A stretch of DNA of 64,000 bases from Propionibacterium cyclohexanicum (GTDB lineage: Bacteria > Actinomycetota > Actinomycetes > Propionibacteriales > Propionibacteriaceae), in assembly GCF_900111365.1 (NCBI RefSeq), contig NZ_FOGZ01000003.1:62001-126000 (forward strand), given 5' to 3'. This document shows positions 35,291 through 47,285 of the stretch, piece by piece; positions within the stretch are counted from its first letter, which is position 1; each line of letters begins with the position of its first letter. A program made the position numbers and the translations under genes. A model generated the notes under the pieces. The model did not search any database and was not told the DNA's origin. It was given only the letters and a program-made list of their open reading frames with translations.

Positions 35291-35533
35291 TGGTTCGGCA
35301 GTGACGGCGTGATCGCGGTCAACGAGGGTCCGCCGCCTGCATCGGGGACCTGCCGGACTCGGGCTCTCGAGCCAGCACGTCCCAGGGGTGCGCCGCCTGC
35401 ACCGAGGACCTGCCGGGACAGGACCCCAGCCAGTCCTCGTCACAATTCACCAGAACACTGATATGAGAGTGGATTTCATTTCCATTAACACAGTCAATTC
35501 TGACCCCACCTGGAATTGAAAGTCGAGACGCTG

Positions 35534-35595
35534 TTGATTTTCATTCGCAGTTCAATTCATGCGCACTGCTGCGAATCATTCTGATTATCATTCAC
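35534..35595 (+). promoter_or_regulatory. Candidate Zur/Fur-type metalloregulator sites
   Basis: TTGATTTTCATTCG (35534-35547) and GAATCATTCTGATTATCATT (within 35571-35595) resemble the AT-rich, TCATT-containing boxes bound by Zur and Fur. A third, weaker match, GGATTTCATTTCCATT, lies at 35471-35486. They stand out against the high-GC background and precede a gene for a His-rich, probably zinc-binding peptide. Sites are seen; regulator identity is inference. Confidence 0.5.
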
Positions 35596-35670
35596 ATATT
35601 TGAATTCCTGGATATGGCGTGCAATCCTTTCATCAGCGGAAAAGCAGCAACAACAACACAGGAGATTTTC

Positions 35671-35844
35671 ATGGCTGATGACACGAACAAGACCACCGAG
35701 CACCACCTCGCCGAGCACACTCTGGCCCAGCACACCCATGGTGAGGGCTGTGGCCACGAGGTAGTGCAGCACGGTGATCACGTGGACTACATCCACGGGG
35801 GTCACCGCCACGCTCTCGACGGAGACCACTACGACGAGCACTGA
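35671..35844 (+). CDS. His-rich small metal-binding protein
   Basis: A 57-residue hydrophilic protein, about a quarter His plus many Asp/Glu, with a single Cys. Segments include TTEHHLAEHTLAQHTHGEGC and GDHVDYIHGGHRHALDGDHY. The GHEVVQHGDHVDYIHGGHRH core is recurrent in small actinobacterial proteins of unknown function that look like zinc chelators or stores. A GGAGA site at 35661-35665 supports ATG 35671. Zur/Fur-like sequences lie 75-140 bp upstream, so zinc- or iron-responsive expression is likely. No signal peptide, so it should act in the cytosol. It stands alone between two gene-poor stretches flanked by copies of a 73-bp repeat. Confidence 0.8.
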   Translation: MADDTNKTTEHHLAEHTLAQHTHGEGCGHEVVQHGDHVDYIHGGHRHALDGDHYDEH

Positions 35845-36301
35845 GACCCGGCTCCAGGTGTCGTTCGGCCGCTGACAGGGCCGATCCGCACACCCAGCAA
35901 ACATATGGCGAGATGGCGAGGCGCCTGCCCCTGGATACACATTCCAGGGTCGGCGCCTCGCCATTTCTGTCCCAGTTCACCTTCCGGGGCGCACCAGCCC
36001 AGCGCTCTCCTTCCGGGGCTCACCTGCCCAGAAGATGGCTTGAGGCCAGTCCACAACCAAAAACGGGCACCACAGTCCGCCCAATCCGAATAGTGACAGA
36101 CCCGGTCTGTGACGCCCACTTCCGGCGCGATCTCACCACGCTGCACAGAAATGCCGACCCCTGCTCGGCCCGAGCCCGAATGACGCCCACTTCCGGCACC
36201 ATCTCGCGACGCCACGCCACCGCACCGTGCCACAGCTGAGCGGCCGAACAGTTGCAGACCCACAGTGCATGAGCCAGGAGGACGTGCGTCGGGCTAGCCG
36301 C
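35845..36301. other. Gene-free stretch with repeat copies
   Basis: I see no gene in these 457 bases. They hold copy B of the 73-bp repeat (36050-36122), a CCTTCCGGGGC-containing unit repeated at about 35983 and 36010, and a unit TGACGCCCACTTCCGGC occurring at about 36110 and 36181. The stretch lies downstream of the His-rich gene and downstream (minus strand) of the dihydroorotate dehydrogenase-like gene. Confidence 0.6.
36050..36122 (+). repeat. Dispersed 73-bp repeat, copy B
   Basis: Second copy of the repeat at 35218-35290, direct orientation, 832 bp apart. It lacks obvious inverted termini or an ORF, so it is not a recognisable insertion sequence. Confidence 0.8.
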
Positions 36302-37305
36302 TCAGGCCCAACTGTTGAGCACCTTCATGTACTGCGCCCGCTCGAAAGCGTGCGGGTCGTCCACCGAGGAGGCGTCCATGGCGCCCCGCAGCTCATCGAC
36401 CGACTCGTAGTCGTGCTCGACGAGCCAACCCTTGAGCTCGGCGAGCATGCTCGTCAGGGCACCGGCTCCGCCATCGAGCAGCGCCGAGGCGGTATAGGCG
36501 ACCTGGCCGCCGACGATCAAGGATTTCACGACGTCCTCGCCGGTATGCACCCCGCCGGTCACGGCGAACTCCAGTTCGGGCTGCTGGGCGGACAAGATGC
36601 CCACCCAGCGCAGGCGCATGGGCAGTTCCGCCGAGGTGGACAACGCCAGGGTCGGCACCACCGACAGCGAGTCGAGATCGAGGTCGGGCCCGTAGAAGCG
36701 GTTGAACAGCACCAGCGCGTCAGCGCCGGCGTTGCGTGCCCGCACCGCGAAGTGAGGCAGCGAGCTGAGGAATTCCGAGATCTTCACCGCCAGCTGCCGT
36801 TCACCGATGACACGCTTGACGCTCGCGATGACGCGCAGATAGCCCACCTCGACGTCCTCGGGAGACCGGCCTGGCTCGACCGGCAGATCGTACAGGTTCA
36901 GCTCCATGGCGTCGGCGCCGGCCTCGACCAGCTGCGCCGCATATCGGGCCCAGTCGCCGGGCTGGGAGCCGTTGACCGAGGCGATCACCGGAATACCGAG
37001 CGCCTTCTTCGCCTCCGCGACGAGCCGAAGATGCGCATCAGCTCCCGTGTTGAGCTGCTCGACCTCCGCCAGCGGCGCCGAGGCGAATTCCGCGAATTCA
37101 TCCCCGGTCTCCAGCACCATGGCAGTTTCGAGCTCTTCGGCCTCCACCTCCTCGGCGAACAGGCTCGGCAGCACAACCGCGGATGCACCGGCAGCTTCGA
37201 GGGACTTCAGTCCCTCAATGGTGCGGTTCAGCGGGTTGGAGGAGGCGATGATCGGGCCACTCAGCTGAAGGCCGAGGTAGCTGGTGGACAGATCCGGGTT
37301 GGCGC

Positions 37306-37309
<4 letters not shown>
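36302..37309 (-). CDS. Dihydroorotate dehydrogenase-like protein paired with PFOR
   Basis: A 335-residue TIM-barrel flavoprotein. Blocks: STSYLGLQLSGPIIASSNPL, VIASVNGSQPGDWARYA, ELNLYDLPVEPG, LAVKISEFLSSLPHFAVRAR, LVLFNRFYGPDLDLD and FAVTGGVHTGEDVVKSLIVG. These are the FMN- and substrate-site motifs of class 1-type dihydroorotate dehydrogenases, but proteins of this subgroup are typically encoded next to pyruvate:ferredoxin oxidoreductase and are unlikely to be the pyrimidine enzyme. The ATG at 37309 overlaps the PFOR stop (ATGA), implying a functional link such as electron transfer or a related flavin-dependent step; that link is inference. Confidence 0.85.
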
Positions 37310-40959
<3,650 letters not shown>

Positions 40960-41074
40960 GGACGCCTCCTTCGGTTGGGGCCTTTTCTACCCCGCGAATC
41001 CGGGGCCGAGAACCCTGCCCACATGCCGATTCGCCATTGATCCCGAAGACACTACGCTGCTACGCGGACGGGGA

Positions 41075-41096
41075 CGCGCGCGGGCGCCCGCGCGCG
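41075..41096. repeat. 22-bp perfect GC palindrome upstream of the phosphohexomutase gene
   Basis: Alternating CG runs flank a GGGCGCCC centre, forming a perfect self-complementary 22-mer 20 bp before ATG 41117. It could be an mRNA hairpin in the 5' leader or a Z-DNA-prone tract; no regulator can be named. Confidence 0.7.
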
Positions 41097-41116
41097 CGAA
41101 TGAATAGAGAACGGAC

Positions 41117-42829
41117 ATGCACATCGCCACCGATGACCAGGGGCTGCAGGCATTGCTCTGCGCAGCAGAACACTGGCTGGCCGAGGATCCCGATGACGTG
41201 ACGAGGCGGCACGTGCGCACGCAGATGCGCGCCGCTCGAGGCGGGCAGCAGGAAGCAGTCGACGAGCTGGCCGACGAGTTCCGCGGGCCGCTGGCTTTCG
41301 GGACGGCAGGCCTGCGGGCAGCCCTGGGACCCGGTCCGGCTCGGATGAACCGAGTGGTGGTCTGCCGGGCCGCGGCCGGAATCGCCGAGTGGCTGCATGG
41401 GCGCGGCGAGACCGGCCGGCCGGTGATCATCGGCCACGACGCCCGGCACGGTTCGGCCCGCTTCGCGCTGGACTCGGCACAGGTTCTCGCCGCGTCCGGC
41501 TTCGAGGTGCACCTCGTCGAGCAGGCGGCACCCACCCCGCTCATAGCCTTCGGTGTGCGCCATCTGGGTGCCTGTGCCGGAATCGTCGTCACCGCCTCGC
41601 ACAATCCGGCCGGCGACAACGGGTACAAGGTCTACGACGCATCCGGTTCGCAGATCATCCCTCCGAGCGACGAGCAGATCGCGGCATGCATCGCGCACGC
41701 CAGCGAGCTGCCACTGGCACGACTGAGGCGCAGCGATTCCTGGACCCCGGCCGGCCCTGCGCTGTTCGACGCCTATCTGCACCGGATCTCCTCTCTGCTG
41801 GCCGACAAGGACCCCCGCGAGGTGCGCTGGGTGCACACGGCCATGCACGGCGTGGGTGCCTCAGTCCTGCGGCGCGCGGCGCGGGTGACGGGCCTGCCGG
41901 AGCCGGTGGAGGTCCCCGAGCAGGAACAGCCCGATCCGGACTTCCCGACCCTGCCCTTCCCCAACCCGGAGGAGCCCGGCGCGATGGCCCTGGCGATAGC
42001 CCTCGCGCAGCGCACCGGTGCCGACGTGGCCATCGCCACCGACCCGGATGCCGACCGGTGTGCCGTCGCGATCCCCGAGCGCCAAGGCTGGCGCCAGCTG
42101 ACGGGCAACGAGCTGGGCGCTCTGCTGGCCGATGACGCGATGCGCCGCGGGCAACCCGGTGTGCTGGCCCGCTCGGTGGTCTCGGGCAGCCAGATCGATG
42201 CCATCGCCGCTGCCCACGACCGTGAGCTGGTGATCACCCCCACCGGCTTCAAGTGGATCGGCCGGGTACCGAGGCTGGCATTCGGCTACGAGGAGGCCAT
42301 CGGTTACTGCTGCGATCCCGCCCAGGTGGCCGACAAGGATGGCATCAGCGCCTCGGTGATCGTCTTGCGCCTGGCCGCCGAGCTGAAGGCCGAAGGGCAG
42401 CAGCTGTGCGATCGGCTCGACGAGATCGATGAGAGATATGGGGTGCACATCACCAGCCAGCTCGCCTGGCGCGTCGCTGACAGGCGGCTCATCGACGACA
42501 CCATGAACTCGCTGCGGCGCACGCCGTGGAGCGAACTGGCCTCCGGTCCGGTCGGGATGCGTGATCTGCTGGGCGGCGGTGACGGGCTGTCCGGCATCAA
42601 CGCTCTCGAGTTCACCCGAACCGGGCTGCGGGTCTTCGTGCGGCCCTCAGGGACCGAGGCCAAGCTCAAGTGCTATCTGGAGGTCGAAGTGCCGCCAGCC
42701 GTCAGCGAAGTTCTCGAGGAGCGTCGCGCCGAGGGCCGGCGGACGATGACGGCGCTGCGTTCGCAAGTCCAGGCCCTCATCGGCCTGCCACCGGATGGTG
42801 CCGGTGCCATGGACACCGCCAATCAGTGA
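41117..42829 (+). CDS. Phosphoglucomutase/phosphomannomutase (phospho-sugar mutase)
   Basis: A 570-residue alpha-D-phosphohexomutase of the long PGM2-like type. The phosphoserine loop is VTASHNPAGDNGYKVY (near residue 160), the Mg2+ loop ATDPDADRCAV (near 308), the sugar loop FGYEEAIGYCC and the phosphate-binding C-terminal loop RPSGTEAKLKCYLE. It interconverts hexose 1- and 6-phosphates, feeding glycogen and GDP-mannose routes, and could supply mannose 1-phosphate to the guanylyltransferase at 9502. The last seven codons and stop fall inside the first unit of a 28-bp tandem repeat, so the C-terminus may be strain-variable. Confidence 0.9.
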   Translation: MHIATDDQGLQALLCAAEHWLAEDPDDVTRRHVRTQMRAARGGQQEAVDELADEFRGPLAFGTAGLRAALGPGPARMNRVVVCRAAAGIAEWLHGRGETGRPVIIGHDARHGSARFALDSAQVLAASGFEVHLVEQAAPTPLIAFGVRHLGACAGIVVTASHNPAGDNGYKVYDASGSQIIPPSDEQIAACIAHASELPLARLRRSDSWTPAGPALFDAYLHRISSLLADKDPREVRWVHTAMHGVGASVLRRAARVTGLPEPVEVPEQEQPDPDFPTLPFPNPEEPGAMALAIALAQRTGADVAIATDPDADRCAVAIPERQGWRQLTGNELGALLADDAMRRGQPGVLARSVVSGSQIDAIAAAHDRELVITPTGFKWIGRVPRLAFGYEEAIGYCCDPAQVADKDGISASVIVLRLAAELKAEGQQLCDRLDEIDERYGVHITSQLAWRVADRRLIDDTMNSLRRTPWSELASGPVGMRDLLGGGDGLSGINALEFTRTGLRVFVRPSGTEAKLKCYLEVEVPPAVSEVLEERRAEGRRTMTALRSQVQALIGLPPDGAGAMDTANQ

Positions 42830-43004
42830 CGGTGCCAGGGGCACCGCTGGTCAGTGCCGGTGCCATGGACACCGCCAATCAGTGACGGTGCCACAGGCAC
42901 CGCTGGTCAGTGCCGGTGCCACAGGCACCGCTGGTCAGTGCCGGTGCCACAGGCACCGCTGGTCAGTGCCGGCGCCAGGGGCACCGGTGATGAATGATGG
43001 TGCC
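42803..43004. repeat. 28-bp tandem repeat array joining two genes
   Basis: Seven 28-bp units start at 42803, 42831, 42859, 42887, 42915, 42943 and 42971, and the beginning of an eighth (42999) merges into the next gene's start codon. Core: GGTGCCACAGGCACC plus GCTGGTCAGTGCC, containing a GGTGCC/GGCACC hairpin. Units 1 and 3 are one variant and 4-6 another, so higher-order duplication occurred. The first unit includes the stop of the mutase gene. Confidence 0.9.
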
Positions 43005-44045
43005 ATGGGCACCGCCGACCTCATCGCCGCGACGGTCATCACGGCAGCCGCCATCCTCGGCTGCATCGTGACCGTCGCCTGGAAGGGTCGTGACGCGCGT
43101 CCGGCACACATCGCCCCTGGGCCAGCGGGCCCGCCACCGCCGGGACACGCCGGTGGCGGCCGCCGGGTGGTGCGCGACACGGCCCCGCCGGGCGTGCGGC
43201 CCGGCCAGCTGGGAATGCTGCTCGACGCCCGGGCCGAGACGAATCACCTGGTCGCCACGATCATCGATCTCGCAGTGCGAGGCTGCCTCACCGTGGCTCA
43301 CGAGGAGGACGGGTCGTGGACGCTGCGGCGCACCGACACCACCCCACCCGATCTCCTGGTCTACGAGCGCACGCTGCTCAAGAAGCTGTTCCCCACCGTC
43401 CAGGGCCGCCGGCGGCGCACCACGAGCACACTGCAGATCACCCTCACCAAGGGCGGTTTCACGACCGCCCGCGAAGCGCTCGCTCGCCAGGTGGGCGAGA
43501 TGGGCTTTTTCCGGATCCCTCCGCAGAGGGCCCGGCGCCAGATGCGCCGGGCCGGTGCGGCGATCAGCATTGGCGGGGTGCTCATCGCGCTGCCGCTCAT
43601 TGCCCTGACCGGTGAGCTGCTCACCGCCGTCGCCGTGGTGCTGGCAGGCCTGGCCGTCATTGCGAGCGCCCCCCTCATGCCGGCCCGCACACAGCTGGGG
43701 AGCACGATTCGCCAACAGGCCGAGGACTTCCGGGCCTTCCTGGCGGCTGCAGATCCAGAGCTCATCGACTGGCGGCGCCATCCGCGCGCCTTCAGCGAGT
43801 TCCTGGCGTGGACAGTCGTCTTCGGCTTGAGCCCCACCTGGACGCGGCTCTTCCAGCGACTCACCGACGAGGGCCGGCTGACGCCCAAGACCCCCTGGTA
43901 TCTGCCTGTCAAGGAGTCCTTCTGGCATCGCGAGGGGCATATCGAGGCGCTCGGCGAGCTGGTGAGCGAGTTGTCCGCCGCTATCGAGATGGCAGACCGC
44001 CACGAGGAGGCCACCCCCGATGACGCTGCGGTGCAGCGCTGGTGA
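43005..44045 (+). CDS. DUF2207-like membrane protein, short form
   Basis: A protein of about 346 residues with an N-terminal helix (LIAATVITAAAILGCIVTVAW) and two central helices (GAAISIGGVLIALPLIALTG and LTAVAVVLAGLAVIASAPL). The block GVRPGQLGMLLDARAETNHL, then VATIIDLAVRGCLTVAHEED, is characteristic of the cytosolic part of DUF2207 proteins. The usual large extracytoplasmic N-terminal domain is absent. Function of the family is unknown. The start is uncertain because the upstream DNA is a 28-bp repeat array that stays open in this frame; ATG 43005 and ATG 42990 are both possible and neither has a clear ribosome site. Confidence 0.75.
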   Translation: MGTADLIAATVITAAAILGCIVTVAWKGRDARPAHIAPGPAGPPPPGHAGGGRRVVRDTAPPGVRPGQLGMLLDARAETNHLVATIIDLAVRGCLTVAHEEDGSWTLRRTDTTPPDLLVYERTLLKKLFPTVQGRRRRTTSTLQITLTKGGFTTAREALARQVGEMGFFRIPPQRARRQMRRAGAAISIGGVLIALPLIALTGELLTAVAVVLAGLAVIASAPLMPARTQLGSTIRQQAEDFRAFLAAADPELIDWRRHPRAFSEFLAWTVVFGLSPTWTRLFQRLTDEGRLTPKTPWYLPVKESFWHREGHIEALGELVSELSAAIEMADRHEEATPDDAAVQRW

Positions 44046-44058
44046 GCCGGTAGCGAGG

Positions 44059-44970
44059 CTAGTGGACCGCCGGATCGACCAGCGCGGGCAGCAGAGCGGC
44101 GGTGTCACCATCCAGGCGCACCGTGGCGAGTTCGTCTGCCCTGGTCGCACCGTGATTGATGATGATGATCGGCACGCCCCGGTGGGCCATCCGGCGCACG
44201 AACCGCAGGCCTGACATCACGGTGAGGCTCGATCCGGCGACGACGATGACACTGGCGGCCTCGCACCATGCGAAGGCGGCCGCCACCCGCGGCTTGGGGA
44301 CCGTCTCGCCGAAGAAGACCACATCGGGCTTGAGCAGCCCGCCGCAGTGGAAGCAATCGGGCACTGTGAAGCCCTGCCAGTCCTCCACCTCGGCGTCCGC
44401 GTCGGGGCGAAGCTCCGCGGGTCCCAGCCGGTCGTTCACGGCAACTGCGGGATTGAGTTCGGCGAGGCGCTGCTGGAGATGGGCCCGGGCTTCCACGCGT
44501 TGACAGCGCAGGCAGACGACGTCGGCGCTGCGCCCGTGCAGGGTGATGAGCTGGCGGGTCCCGGCGGCCTCGTGCAGTCCGTCCACGTTCTGGGTGATGA
44601 CGCCCAGCAGGACACCGGGTCGAGCCCGCCGCTCCCAGCGGGCCAGGGCCCGGTGTCCTTCATTCGGCTTGGCCTGCGACAGCTTCCACCAGCCCTGGTA
44701 GTTGCGCGCCCAGTAGCGCTGACGGGCGAGCGGATCGGAGACGAAGTCCTGGTAGAGCATCGGTGTGGCGCGGATCGATCCGGGGCCGCGGTAGTCGGGC
44801 ACACCGGAGCCGGTGCTGAGCCCGGCCCCGGTGAGCACGACCGCGTCGCCGACCGATTTGAGCAGTTCGGTGGCCTCCTGCACGGAGCCTCGCAGATTCC
44901 TCGAGGGCTGCCAGCCGCTCGTGGCGCGACGGACGTGGCTTCGTATCCCCATGCGGGCCCCAGAACTCAT
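44059..44970 (-). CDS. Sir2-family NAD-dependent protein deacylase
   Basis: A 303-residue sirtuin of the SIRT4-like (class II) type. NAD-binding motifs VVLTGAGLSTGSGVPDYRGP and ITQNVDGLHEAAG are intact, the catalytic His lies in LITLHGRSADVV, and the zinc ribbon ligands are CLRC and CFHC. FFGETVPKPR and VVAGSSLTVMSGL follow. It removes acetyl, lipoyl or other acyl groups from lysines and may regulate acyl-CoA metabolism in a propionate producer; substrate is inference. The stop is 14 bp from the convergent DUF2207 stop. Confidence 0.92.
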   Translation of the reverse strand: MSSGARMGIRSHVRRATSGWQPSRNLRGSVQEATELLKSVGDAVVLTGAGLSTGSGVPDYRGPGSIRATPMLYQDFVSDPLARQRYWARNYQGWWKLSQAKPNEGHRALARWERRARPGVLLGVITQNVDGLHEAAGTRQLITLHGRSADVVCLRCQRVEARAHLQQRLAELNPAVAVNDRLGPAELRPDADAEVEDWQGFTVPDCFHCGGLLKPDVVFFGETVPKPRVAAAFAWCEAASVIVVAGSSLTVMSGLRFVRRMAHRGVPIIIINHGATRADELATVRLDGDTAALLPALVDPAVH

Positions 44971-45041
44971 GGCTCAAGGCTAGACACCCCACCGCAGCTC
45001 CTCGGGCAAGCTGTGGCCGCCCTCTGCCTGGACCAGCCGTG

Positions 45042-45127
45042 GCCGGCCACCCCCCTCTGGGCGAGCCTCAGCCGGCCACCCCCTCTGGGCGGGCCTCAGC
45101 CGGCCACCCCCCTCTGGGCGGGCCTCA
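45042..45127. repeat. Three 28-29-bp tandem repeats downstream of an ABC ATPase gene
   Basis: Units GCCGGCCACCCCCCTCTGGG plus CGGGCCTCA start at 45042, 45071 (one base shorter) and 45099, and the sequence GCCGGCC recurs at 45128 inside the gene. The third unit ends on the ATPase stop codon (45125-45127). On the minus strand the array lies directly after the stop. Confidence 0.85.
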
Positions 45128-45802
45128 GCCGGCCGCCATTGTCTCGTGCAGCGTGCCATGCTCGATCCGCAGTCGGCGTTGCGCCCCCTCGGCGACCCGC
45201 GGATCGTGGGTGACCATGACGACAGTGAGCGAATCGGCCCGCCAGCGCTCGAGGAGCAGCTCGAGGATCTCATCGCGGGTACCGACGTCGAGATTGCCGG
45301 TCGGTTCGTCGGCAAGCAGCACCCTCGGCTTCTTGACCAGTGCCCGGGCGATCGCCACGCGTTGCTGCTGGCCCCCCGACAGCTCGCTGGGCAGGTGATC
45401 GGCACGATCGGCCATGTTCACGCTCTCCAGGGCCTTCATCGCCCGCTCGCGCCGTTCGGCGGCAGACACGTGCAGAGGCACAAGAGCGGTCTCCACATTC
45501 TCCTGGGCCGAGAGGGTCGCGATGAGGTTGAAATTCTGGAAGACGATGCCGATCCGCTCGGCGCGTACCTTGGTGAGCTGGCGCTCCCCAGCCCTCGCGA
45601 GCTGGACATCGCCCAGCTCCACATCGCCACTGCTCGGCACGTCGAGTGCCCCGAGCATCTGCAGCAGAGTCGACTTGCCGCCGCCGGTGGGTCCCTCGAT
45701 GGCGACGAGCTGGCCATCGGGGATCGTCAGGTTCACGTGGTCCAGGGCGGTCACCGGGTGGCGCCCCGAATAGGTCTTCGTCACATTCGTCAGGGTGTAC
45801 AT
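45125..45802 (-). CDS. MacB/LolD-type ABC transporter ATPase
   Basis: A 225-residue ATPase: Walker A IEGPTGGGKSTLLQMLGAL, Q-loop IVFQNFNLIATLSAQENVE, signature ELSGGQQQRVAIARAL, Walker B VLLADEPTGNLD and H-loop VMVTHDPRVAEG. The ADEPTGNLD form is typical of MacB, FtsE and LolD-type exporters that act mechanically on extracytoplasmic substrates. The permease gene lies just upstream on the same strand (its stop is 2 bp from this start). The last codons (MAAG) and stop are part of a downstream tandem repeat. Confidence 0.9.
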   Translation of the reverse strand: MYTLTNVTKTYSGRHPVTALDHVNLTIPDGQLVAIEGPTGGGKSTLLQMLGALDVPSSGDVELGDVQLARAGERQLTKVRAERIGIVFQNFNLIATLSAQENVETALVPLHVSAAERRERAMKALESVNMADRADHLPSELSGGQQQRVAIARALVKKPRVLLADEPTGNLDVGTRDEILELLLERWRADSLTVVMVTHDPRVAEGAQRRLRIEHGTLHETMAAG

Positions 45803-45803
45803 C

Positions 45804-47285
45804 TCACTCCACGCTCCTCAGTGCCGCCGCGGGACGCAGCCGGGCCGCACGCCAGCCGCCGATGATGCCGGCGACAAGGCCGCCGATGAGAGCCGCTGCC
45901 AGCCCGATAATGATCGTCTCAGCGCTCACTGGATTGTGCAGGACGACATTGACGGCCGTGCTGGCTCGCTCGAGGGCGCCTCCGCCCCCGCCGCTGGGGG
46001 CTCCCCCCGGAACAGTTCCGCCGCTCTCGCCACGCGAACGGCCGCGCACCGAGAAGCCGCCTGTCGATCCCGACAGCGTGATCCCCAGCTTGTTGAGCAC
46101 GAGGATGGCGATCAGTCCCAAGACGACGCCACTGATCGCGCCGACCGCCGCACGCAGTAACGACTCGACGGCCACCTGACCGACCACCCGCGGGTTCGAC
46201 CAGCCGATGGACTTCAGCGTGCCGAAGTCACGGGTGCGCTGATTGACGCCCGAGACGGTGAACAGGATCGCCAGACCGAAGGCCACCGCCAGCACTCCGT
46301 AGGACAACCACCTGCCGAGTGAGCCGACCAGGGTTGCTGCCGAGGACAGCGATCCGGTCACGCTCTCGGCCAGCGTCTTGTCGGTGGACACGGTGGCCGA
46401 GGGCAGCGCCTTCCCGATGGCTGTCGCCACCGAATCGACCTGGCCGGAGTTCGCCGCCTGGACGTAGATCTCGTTGATCTGGCCGGTCAGGCCGGCAAGC
46501 TTCTGGGCGGTGTCCAGCGGCAGGAAGACATCGGAGACGGTGCTCGACGTGGAATCGACGATGCCGACCACCTTCACGTTCGCACCACCGACCGAGATCG
46601 TCTGGTTGAGGGCGATGTTGTTGGTCTTCGCATAGGTGGACGAGACGAGCGCGACATCCTGGCCAGAATCGCCGCTTGCCAGCGTGCGTCCGGAGGTAAC
46701 CGTCAGAGTGGACAGCGGGCCAAGGGTGGATCCCGGGGTCACGCCGGTGACGGTGGTGCTGTTGAGATTGAACTGGCCCCCGCCGAAGCGGTGCCGCTCC
46801 TTGTCACTCGTGCCCGAGCCTGTGGCCGGGCTGCTGGGTGCGGGGCTGGCACCGGAGGTTCCCTCGGCTCCGATCTGGCCGTGGAAGGTGGTCTGTTCCA
46901 AGACGAGTGCCGAGACGGCATTCGAGACGCCATTCACATGCTGGGTGGTGCCCAGCGCGCTGTCGGCAAAGGTCTGGTTCTCACGACTGGCGCGAAGAAC
47001 GGTGCTTGACACCGAGGTGTTTCCCTGGGCGTCGCTGTTGCCGGAGCCCTGTCCGAACCCGAAGCTCTGCTGGGCGGACGCCGAGGTGCTGGGGCGCTGT
47101 GTGACGGTGATATCGGTACCGACTCCGTAGACGGCCGCCAGCACCTGCGACTGGGCCTTGCTGACTCCCGACGAGACCGAATTGACGACCATCAGCAGGG
47201 CAACGGCGATGGCGAGTCCGACGGCGACCACGATGGTTTGCTTGTGCCGTCGGCTGAGCTCGCGGCGAGCGTAGGTCATGAGCAT
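45804..47285 (-). CDS. FtsX/MacB-type ABC transporter permease
   Basis: A permease of about 493 residues. Helix 1 (QTIVVAVGLAIAVALLMVVN) is followed by a large extracytoplasmic domain of about 290 residues rich in Ser, Thr and Gly (FGFGQGSGNSDAQGNTSVSS, GVTPGSTLGPLSTLTVTSG), then three helices with the FtsX-domain signature FGLAILFTVSGVNQRTRDFG, TLKSIGWSNPRVVGQVAVES and GLIAILVLNKLGITL. With the ATPase it probably exports or remodels an envelope component. I place the start at ATG 47285; the open frame to 47489 is unlikely because its first 68 codons have no helix and would occupy the promoter. Confidence 0.87.
   Translation of the reverse strand: MLMTYARRELSRRHKQTIVVAVGLAIAVALLMVVNSVSSGVSKAQSQVLAAVYGVGTDITVTQRPSTSASAQQSFGFGQGSGNSDAQGNTSVSSTVLRASRENQTFADSALGTTQHVNGVSNAVSALVLEQTTFHGQIGAEGTSGASPAPSSPATGSGTSDKERHRFGGGQFNLNSTTVTGVTPGSTLGPLSTLTVTSGRTLASGDSGQDVALVSSTYAKTNNIALNQTISVGGANVKVVGIVDSTSSTVSDVFLPLDTAQKLAGLTGQINEIYVQAANSGQVDSVATAIGKALPSATVSTDKTLAESVTGSLSSAATLVGSLGRWLSYGVLAVAFGLAILFTVSGVNQRTRDFGTLKSIGWSNPRVVGQVAVESLLRAAVGAISGVVLGLIAILVLNKLGITLSGSTGGFSVRGRSRGESGGTVPGGAPSGGGGGALERASTAVNVVLHNPVSAETIIIGLAAALIGGLVAGIIGGWRAARLRPAAALRSVE

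Larger units (their letters stand above)
35025..35670. other. Gene-free stretch with repeats and AT-rich regulatory DNA
   Basis: No credible gene is seen in these 646 bases; the short frames present have no ribosome sites or recognisable products. The stretch holds one copy of a 73-bp dispersed repeat (35218-35290), a pair of related units with core GCCGCCTGCA and GACCTGCCGG at about 35331 and 35393, and, from 35460 on, unusually AT-rich DNA with Zur/Fur-like motifs ahead of the His-rich gene. Confidence 0.6.

Noticed and set aside
35053-35443. Small minus-strand ORFs sharing a CHYSG-CGARFWLW segment with one at 35829-36263
   Set aside because: The similarity comes from the 73-bp nucleotide repeat read in the same frame; starts, lengths and remainder differ, and no ribosome sites are present.
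42803-43004. Possible CRISPR array of 28-bp repeats
   Set aside because: The repeats are contiguous with no spacers and overlap coding sequence at both ends.
42795-43004. 70-codon N-terminal extension of the DUF2207 protein through the repeat array
   Set aside because: It translates tandem repeats (GTAGQCRCHGH-like) and overlaps the end of the mutase gene; a start at 43005 or 42990 is simpler.
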